Assembly (NCBI GenBank): GCA_031259935.1
Contig: JAIRKV010000080.1
Span: forward strand, 1 to 8,725
Direction of reading: 5' to 3'
Origin: Prevotellaceae bacterium
GTDB taxonomy: Bacteria; Bacteroidota; Bacteroidia; Bacteroidales; UBA932
Length of the DNA: 8,725 nucleotides
Shown: piece by piece, positions 5,697-8,725 of the stretch
Layout of the letters: every line of letters starts with the position of its first letter
How positions within the stretch are numbered: the first letter of the stretch is position 1
The notes under the pieces: generated by a model
Seen by the model: only the letters and a program-made list of their open reading frames with translations
What the model was told of the DNA's origin: nothing
Database searches by the model: none
Position numbers and translations under genes: made by a program

Positions 5697-6932
5697 ATGC
5701 GTAGAAAAAAAATTTTGATTTTACCGACCTTAAAGGATAGAGGTGGGGACATTACAAAAAAGTGGTTTGTGGAGATGTCGCAGCGCAATCCCAAAACCGG
5801 CGAAATGGTAAGATTTCGTACTGAAAAATTTGACAATATCAATATTAATTCGTTTAAAATTTTGACAGAACGATATGCTTTTGCTGAAAAAATCATTAAT
5901 GATTTGAAGCAAAAGTTACATAACGGCTGGACAATCTTTAATGATACAGAGCGATTTGTTTATGAGGATCAAACGCAGTATTCGAATGAGGCGCGCATGT
6001 ATAAAAGAGTGCTTGAGTCAAATTTGACTGTTGTGTATTGGCTGTCACGTTATATTAATGATGAACTTAATCAGTCGGGGTTGAGCGATGAGACTTTAAG
6101 CACTTATAAAAGTCGCTGCCGTATATTTCGCATGTGGATTGAAGCGCGTAAATATTCGCATCTTGACGTAACTGCGATTGATAATTTGAAAATCATCGAA
6201 TTTTTTACCTATTTGCGCAACGAACGGCGCCTTGCGAAACGCACATACAATTCATATATCGAATTACTTGTTGCGTTTTTTGAATTTGTTAAAAAAACAG
6301 GATGTTTAAGCAATAATCCAGTACACAGTTTGCCTGAAAACAAATTGATTAAAGATATGGGAGCGGAGCGTATTCGTAAAGAAGATTTAGAGATAATTAT
6401 TGCTGATATGGACAGGTATGACAAACAGCTTGCACTTGCCTGTCGATTTGAATTTTATTGCGGTTTGCGTCCCGGATATGAAACTCGACTGTTGCGTATC
6501 GGCGATATTGATTTGCGTTCAGGATACAGCAAGATTCGTGTGCTTGCTACTAATGCAAAGAAAAAACGCAGACGCGAAGTCGTTATTCCTGATGATTTTT
6601 TGGATTATCTTATCAACGAATGGAAACTTAATGAGTACGATAAGGATTTGTTTGTTTTCGGTAAAAATGGAATACCCGGGGCAAAACATCTTGGTAAAAA
6701 CAATATGCGGTTCAGATTTAATAAAATTCGTAAAAAACTTAATATGCCATTTGAATATAAATTTTATTCGTTTAAACATACAGGCGCTACCATGCTGGCT
6801 GAGCATGGCGAACCAATCATAAACATTCGCGACCATCTTGGACATAAATCTATCTCAACTACCGAACATTATCTTAATAGACATGGTGTAAACAACTCGC
6901 AAACTATTCGTAAAAATTTTCCAAAAATATAA
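5697..6932 (+). CDS. Tyrosine recombinase (integrase) 1, with non-canonical box II
   Basis: This 411-residue site-specific recombinase presumably inserts the element at tRNA-Pro. Residues ~20-80 resemble the N-terminal, DNA-arm-contacting segment of Bacteroidota integrases (KKWFVEM near 21, LHNGWTIFND near 74). A SAM-like core-binding domain spans about 110-205, and the catalytic domain about 225-400. Visible catalytic residues are Arg258 (YCGLRPGYE), the Lys288-290 region (NAKKKRRR), His383 (LGHKS) and Tyr392 (TTEHYL). Box II is unusual: YSFKHTGAT stands where HxxRHTxAT is expected, so the His is Tyr357 and the second Arg is Lys360. I recall Lys-bearing forms such as 'KHTG' in other Bacteroidota integrases, so the gene need not be inactive. 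The ATG directly follows a purine-rich AAAGAAG. No in-frame ATG lies further upstream. The second recombinase starts 4 bases after its stop. Confidence 0.93.
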   Translation: MRRKKILILPTLKDRGGDITKKWFVEMSQRNPKTGEMVRFRTEKFDNININSFKILTERYAFAEKIINDLKQKLHNGWTIFNDTERFVYEDQTQYSNEARMYKRVLESNLTVVYWLSRYINDELNQSGLSDETLSTYKSRCRIFRMWIEARKYSHLDVTAIDNLKIIEFFTYLRNERRLAKRTYNSYIELLVAFFEFVKKTGCLSNNPVHSLPENKLIKDMGAERIRKEDLEIIIADMDRYDKQLALACRFEFYCGLRPGYETRLLRIGDIDLRSGYSKIRVLATNAKKKRRREVVIPDDFLDYLINEWKLNEYDKDLFVFGKNGIPGAKHLGKNNMRFRFNKIRKKLNMPFEYKFYSFKHTGATMLAEHGEPIINIRDHLGHKSISTTEHYLNRHGVNNSQTIRKNFPKI

Positions 6933-6936
6933 GGTT

Positions 6937-7836
6937 ATGAAAAAAGTAATAAACATTTTTAAATATATATTAAATAGAAATAAATCGTTTTTAGAATATG
7001 CAAACAGATACCTTGATAATAATGATTACAGTAAAGATAAAAAGAGCAGAATTAAAAGCAAAATTAAATTTTTAAAAACAATAAATGTAATTGTAAAATT
7101 CAAGGATGTAAATAAAAAAAATATTCAAAAAATAAACGACTGTATGATTGATGCAGGATATACGACAGTTTATATAAAATCTATTATATACACTGTAAGT
7201 TCTTTTGTTAAAGAGGCTATCAGTGAGGGTTATCTGCTTCATAATCCGATACATGGATATAAAATAAAAAATGGCAAGGAAAGCAGTAAGGTCAATGCAC
7301 TTTCGAAAGAAACATTAAAACTGATTGAGCAGACAAAATTTGATAATTATTCAGTTCAATATGCTGCTGATATAATAGTTTTTTGTTCGCATACGGGCTT
7401 GTCGTTTATTGATTTTCTGTCGTTGAAATATGAGCAAATAGAAACATCTGAAAATGCTTCATGGATTACAGGAAAGCGAAATAAAAATAACATAGAATAT
7501 ATTGTTCCGCTTGACGTTATAGCGTTACAATTAATAAAAAAATATTTTAAGCTGCCTCGAAAATTACGATTTAAAAAGAAGTCAGATGAATATCTGTTTC
7601 CATTTATTCGCAGAGAAAGTTATTATCAAATATTGCAAAAAATCAGAAAAAATCTGAAAATAAAAGAAAAGATAACTCCTCACCGCGGGCGTCATACTTT
7701 TGCTACAAATGCCTTGCGAGATGGTGTAAGCATTGAAAGTATAAAGAAAATTCTCGGACACAAGCCTGATTCAAATATAACATGGCTTTATGCCGAGGTT
7801 CAAAAAGATAAAATAAAAAAAGAGTTTTTTAAATAA
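6937..7836 (+). CDS. Tyrosine recombinase (integrase) 2, lacking Arg I (TGLS)
   Basis: The 299-residue product has a SAM-like core-binding domain (about 14-107) and a catalytic domain (about 122-290), without the extra N-terminal segment of its upstream neighbour. Catalytic positions are Lys180 (TGKRN), the intact box II His249-x-x-Arg252 (TPHRGRHTFAT), His275 (LGHK) and Tyr285 (TWLYAEV). Arg I is replaced: FCSHTGLSFIDFLSL has Ser156 where most family members carry Arg, as in IntDOT-type enzymes, where a Ser at this position still permits activity. It starts 4 bases after recombinase 1 and is surely co-transcribed. The gene is markedly A+T-rich and its product Lys/Ile/Asn-rich, unlike recombinase 1, which suggests a separate origin. 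It may help recombinase 1 or act on a different site; the sequence cannot decide. Confidence 0.92.
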   Translation: MKKVINIFKYILNRNKSFLEYANRYLDNNDYSKDKKSRIKSKIKFLKTINVIVKFKDVNKKNIQKINDCMIDAGYTTVYIKSIIYTVSSFVKEAISEGYLLHNPIHGYKIKNGKESSKVNALSKETLKLIEQTKFDNYSVQYAADIIVFCSHTGLSFIDFLSLKYEQIETSENASWITGKRNKNNIEYIVPLDVIALQLIKKYFKLPRKLRFKKKSDEYLFPFIRRESYYQILQKIRKNLKIKEKITPHRGRHTFATNALRDGVSIESIKKILGHKPDSNITWLYAEVQKDKIKKEFFK

Positions 7837-7838
7837 AA

Positions 7839-7858
7839 AAGCCCCAACATGGGGGCTT
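7839..7858 (-). terminator. Factor-independent terminator for the spanin/P5-like cassette
   Basis: AAGCCCC (7839-7845) pairs perfectly with GGGGCTT (7852-7858) around a 6-base loop. On the minus strand the stem is followed by TTTTTTATTT, overlapping the stop codon of recombinase 2. On the plus strand no T-run follows, so it mainly ends the minus-strand transcript coming from 7905, about 45 bases after that gene's stop. It also keeps that transcript from running antisense into the recombinases. Confidence 0.8.
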
Positions 7859-7904
7859 CCACTTATGAAAAAATCCAGAAAAACATTAGTGTTAATTTTG
7901 TTTT

Positions 7905-8405
7905 TTATTTTTTTATTTTATTTAAAAATTTATATGCGTAAATCATTGCAGTTATTATTGTTATGCAAATACTAATCCACATTGGGTATTTGAGCCAGTT
8001 TTTGGCTTTTTGCTCTGTTGTTGCATCGAGTTTTTGAGATTCTGTAAAAACAGCATTCTGTTTTATGCTGTCGGCATGTGTTTCCGTTTTTTGTGAAATG
8101 CCCTTATTTTCAGTACTGTATTTGATATGCAGTGTTTCCACGTTTTTAACATGCAAAATCGTATCAGAACGTAAAGGTTCATTAATTAATGAATCGGCTG
8201 CAGGTGCATAAAATTCTACTTTTGTATATAAAATTTCTGCGTCAGTAAATTTTGTCGTGTCTATTAAAGTATTTATATTGTGCGTAATAACTCTATCGGT
8301 TACAATTGCAGCAGATGTATTTGTTTCAGATGCAACTGTTGTTTTTTTTGTTGTTGCACACGATATAAAAAAAACAGCGCTGAAAATTAAGAGAACTGTT
8401 TTCAT
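7905..8405 (-). CDS. Candidate unimolecular spanin: lipoprotein with C-terminal membrane helix
   Basis: The 166-residue product starts with a short lipoprotein signal (residues 1-15) ending in a relaxed lipobox, FIS-Cys16, followed by ATTKK. The middle (about 17-137) is polar and Thr/Lys/Glu-rich, with possible beta strands (ILYTKVEFYA, VETLHIKYS). Residues 142-161 (MWISICITIITAMIYAYKFL) form one strong membrane helix with a Lys-rich tail. An outer-membrane lipid anchor plus an inner-membrane helix in one small protein is the layout of u-spanins such as phage T1 gp11, which fuse the two membranes in the last step of lysis. The ATG overlaps the stop of the upstream P5-like phage gene (ATGA at 8405-8402), implying translational coupling. 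I recognise no sequence family, so the spanin role is inferred from architecture and neighbours. A generic phage or island lipoprotein is the alternative. Confidence 0.8.
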   Translation of the reverse strand: MKTVLLIFSAVFFISCATTKKTTVASETNTSAAIVTDRVITHNINTLIDTTKFTDAEILYTKVEFYAPAADSLINEPLRSDTILHVKNVETLHIKYSTENKGISQKTETHADSIKQNAVFTESQKLDATTEQKAKNWLKYPMWISICITIITAMIYAYKFLNKIKK

Positions 8406-8725
8406 TTCAAATACTCCAAAAAAAGTTTCCAGCCTGCCTTAACGTCTTGCAGTTCTGCGGGTACGCCGTTTTCTACTGCCGACATTGCTGCTACGACAGG
8501 TATCATTACATCTTTGTTTGTTGCGGTGATTTCGGCTGTTGCATCAACGCCGCTGTCGCTGCTTACCCGCTTAACGTAACCGTCTGTATTATTGTTATCA
8601 AAAGGTGGCGCATAACGGTAAATCATTTGTTTTATCGTCTTCAATCCGTATTTTTTTTGATAAGTATACAGCAGCACAAACATTGCTCTGTAACCGTAAC
8701 GCATTTCTTTGAATTGCTTAAAACT
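8402..8725 (-). CDS. Phage 'structural protein P5'-like protein, N terminus beyond right edge
   Basis: The frame is open to the window edge. Before the internal Met at 8704 it reads SFKQFKE, continuing MRYGYRAMFVLLYTYQKKYG, so that Met is not the start. The block FKQF..M.YGYRAMF, then YAPPFDNNNTDGYVKRVS, then IPVVAAMSAVENG and a final DVKAGWKLFLEYL matches what I recall of proteins annotated 'structural protein P5' in Bacteroidales prophages. These begin with an RNNNPGNIR-type motif and are lysozyme-like in places. That N-terminal motif would lie 30-40 residues beyond the edge. Its stop overlaps the start of the candidate spanin by ATGA, which suits a lysis or virion-associated peptidoglycan role. 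That role is inference, since no catalytic residues can be checked here. The family resemblance is fairly sure. Confidence 0.8.
   Translation of the reverse strand, partial: SFKQFKEMRYGYRAMFVLLYTYQKKYGLKTIKQMIYRYAPPFDNNNTDGYVKRVSSDSGVDATAEITATNKDVMIPVVAAMSAVENGVPAELQDVKAGWKLFLEYLK

Larger units (their letters stand above)
5541..8725. mobile_element. Left end of an integrated phage or genomic island at tRNA-Pro; runs past right edge
   Basis: Two tandem tyrosine recombinases begin about 140 bases behind a tRNA 3' end in the same orientation, the standard layout of tRNA-targeted elements. They are followed by a phage-like gene (P5-like) and a candidate spanin on the other strand. The second recombinase gene is much more A+T-rich than the flanking chromosomal genes. 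The left boundary is placed in the T-arm to 3' end of the tRNA (from about 5541), the usual core site. No direct-repeat partner is inside the window, so the core is unverified and the right end is unseen. Whether it is a complete prophage, a remnant or an island cannot be decided here. Confidence 0.68.

Noticed and set aside
7839..7858. The hairpin as terminator of the recombinase operon on the plus strand
   Set aside because: On the plus strand the stem is followed by CCACTTATG, without a T-run. The T-run is on the minus-strand side.
7865..7975. Short plus-strand frame (36 codons, MKKSRKTLVLILFFIFLF...) just after the hairpin
   Set aside because: It looks like a small membrane peptide, but its 3' part is antisense to the candidate spanin gene and the hydrophobic run comes from a T-rich stretch. 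It has no clear promoter or leader, so chance is the simpler explanation.
8402..8704. Met at 8704 as the true start of the P5-like gene
   Set aside because: The codons before it continue the family-like FKQF segment in frame up to the window edge, so the gene is partial and begins outside.

Overview
The window looks like a Bacteroidota (probably Bacteroidales) chromosome carrying the left end of an integrated mobile element. Four things support this: a DUF2851 protein, a secreted C69 dipeptidase, TAnnTTTG-type -7 promoter boxes, and integrases of the kind common in Bacteroidales elements. Intergenic DNA is A+T-rich and gene starts follow A-rich leaders rather than clear Shine-Dalgarno sites. 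The species cannot be named from this sequence.

Bases 1-1785, minus strand, read as one operon: a four-helix DUF2975 membrane protein, a 68-residue Cro/C1-type HTH regulator starting 4 bases after it, then a membrane-anchored S9-type peptidase cut by the left edge. A -7 box and a 7-bp inverted repeat lie upstream of the first gene. Bases 1786-2490 hold no credible gene. They carry at least two kinds of dispersed-looking repeat: a two-armed inverted-repeat element, a half-length relative of one arm, and a short GC-rich repeat.

Bases 2491-5399, minus strand, are a second chromosomal pair: DUF2851 followed after 5 bases by a secreted C69 dipeptidase. A tRNA-Pro(CGG) gene is transcribed away from this pair, at 5488-5560.

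Directly behind the tRNA 3' end comes what is most likely an integrated phage or genomic island. It holds a repeat-bearing leader (three 10-bp copies plus an inverted one), two tandem tyrosine recombinases 4 bases apart, and then a convergent minus-strand cassette. That cassette encodes a phage P5-like protein (cut by the right edge) overlapping by ATGA a small protein with a lipoprotein signal at one end and a membrane helix at the other. This is the layout of a unimolecular spanin. A factor-independent terminator separates the cassette from the recombinases. The far attachment site lies outside the window.

The most notable points are the candidate u-spanin, the complementary losses of catalytic residues in the two recombinases, the helically phased repeats beside the attachment region, and the layered repeats at 1980-2279.
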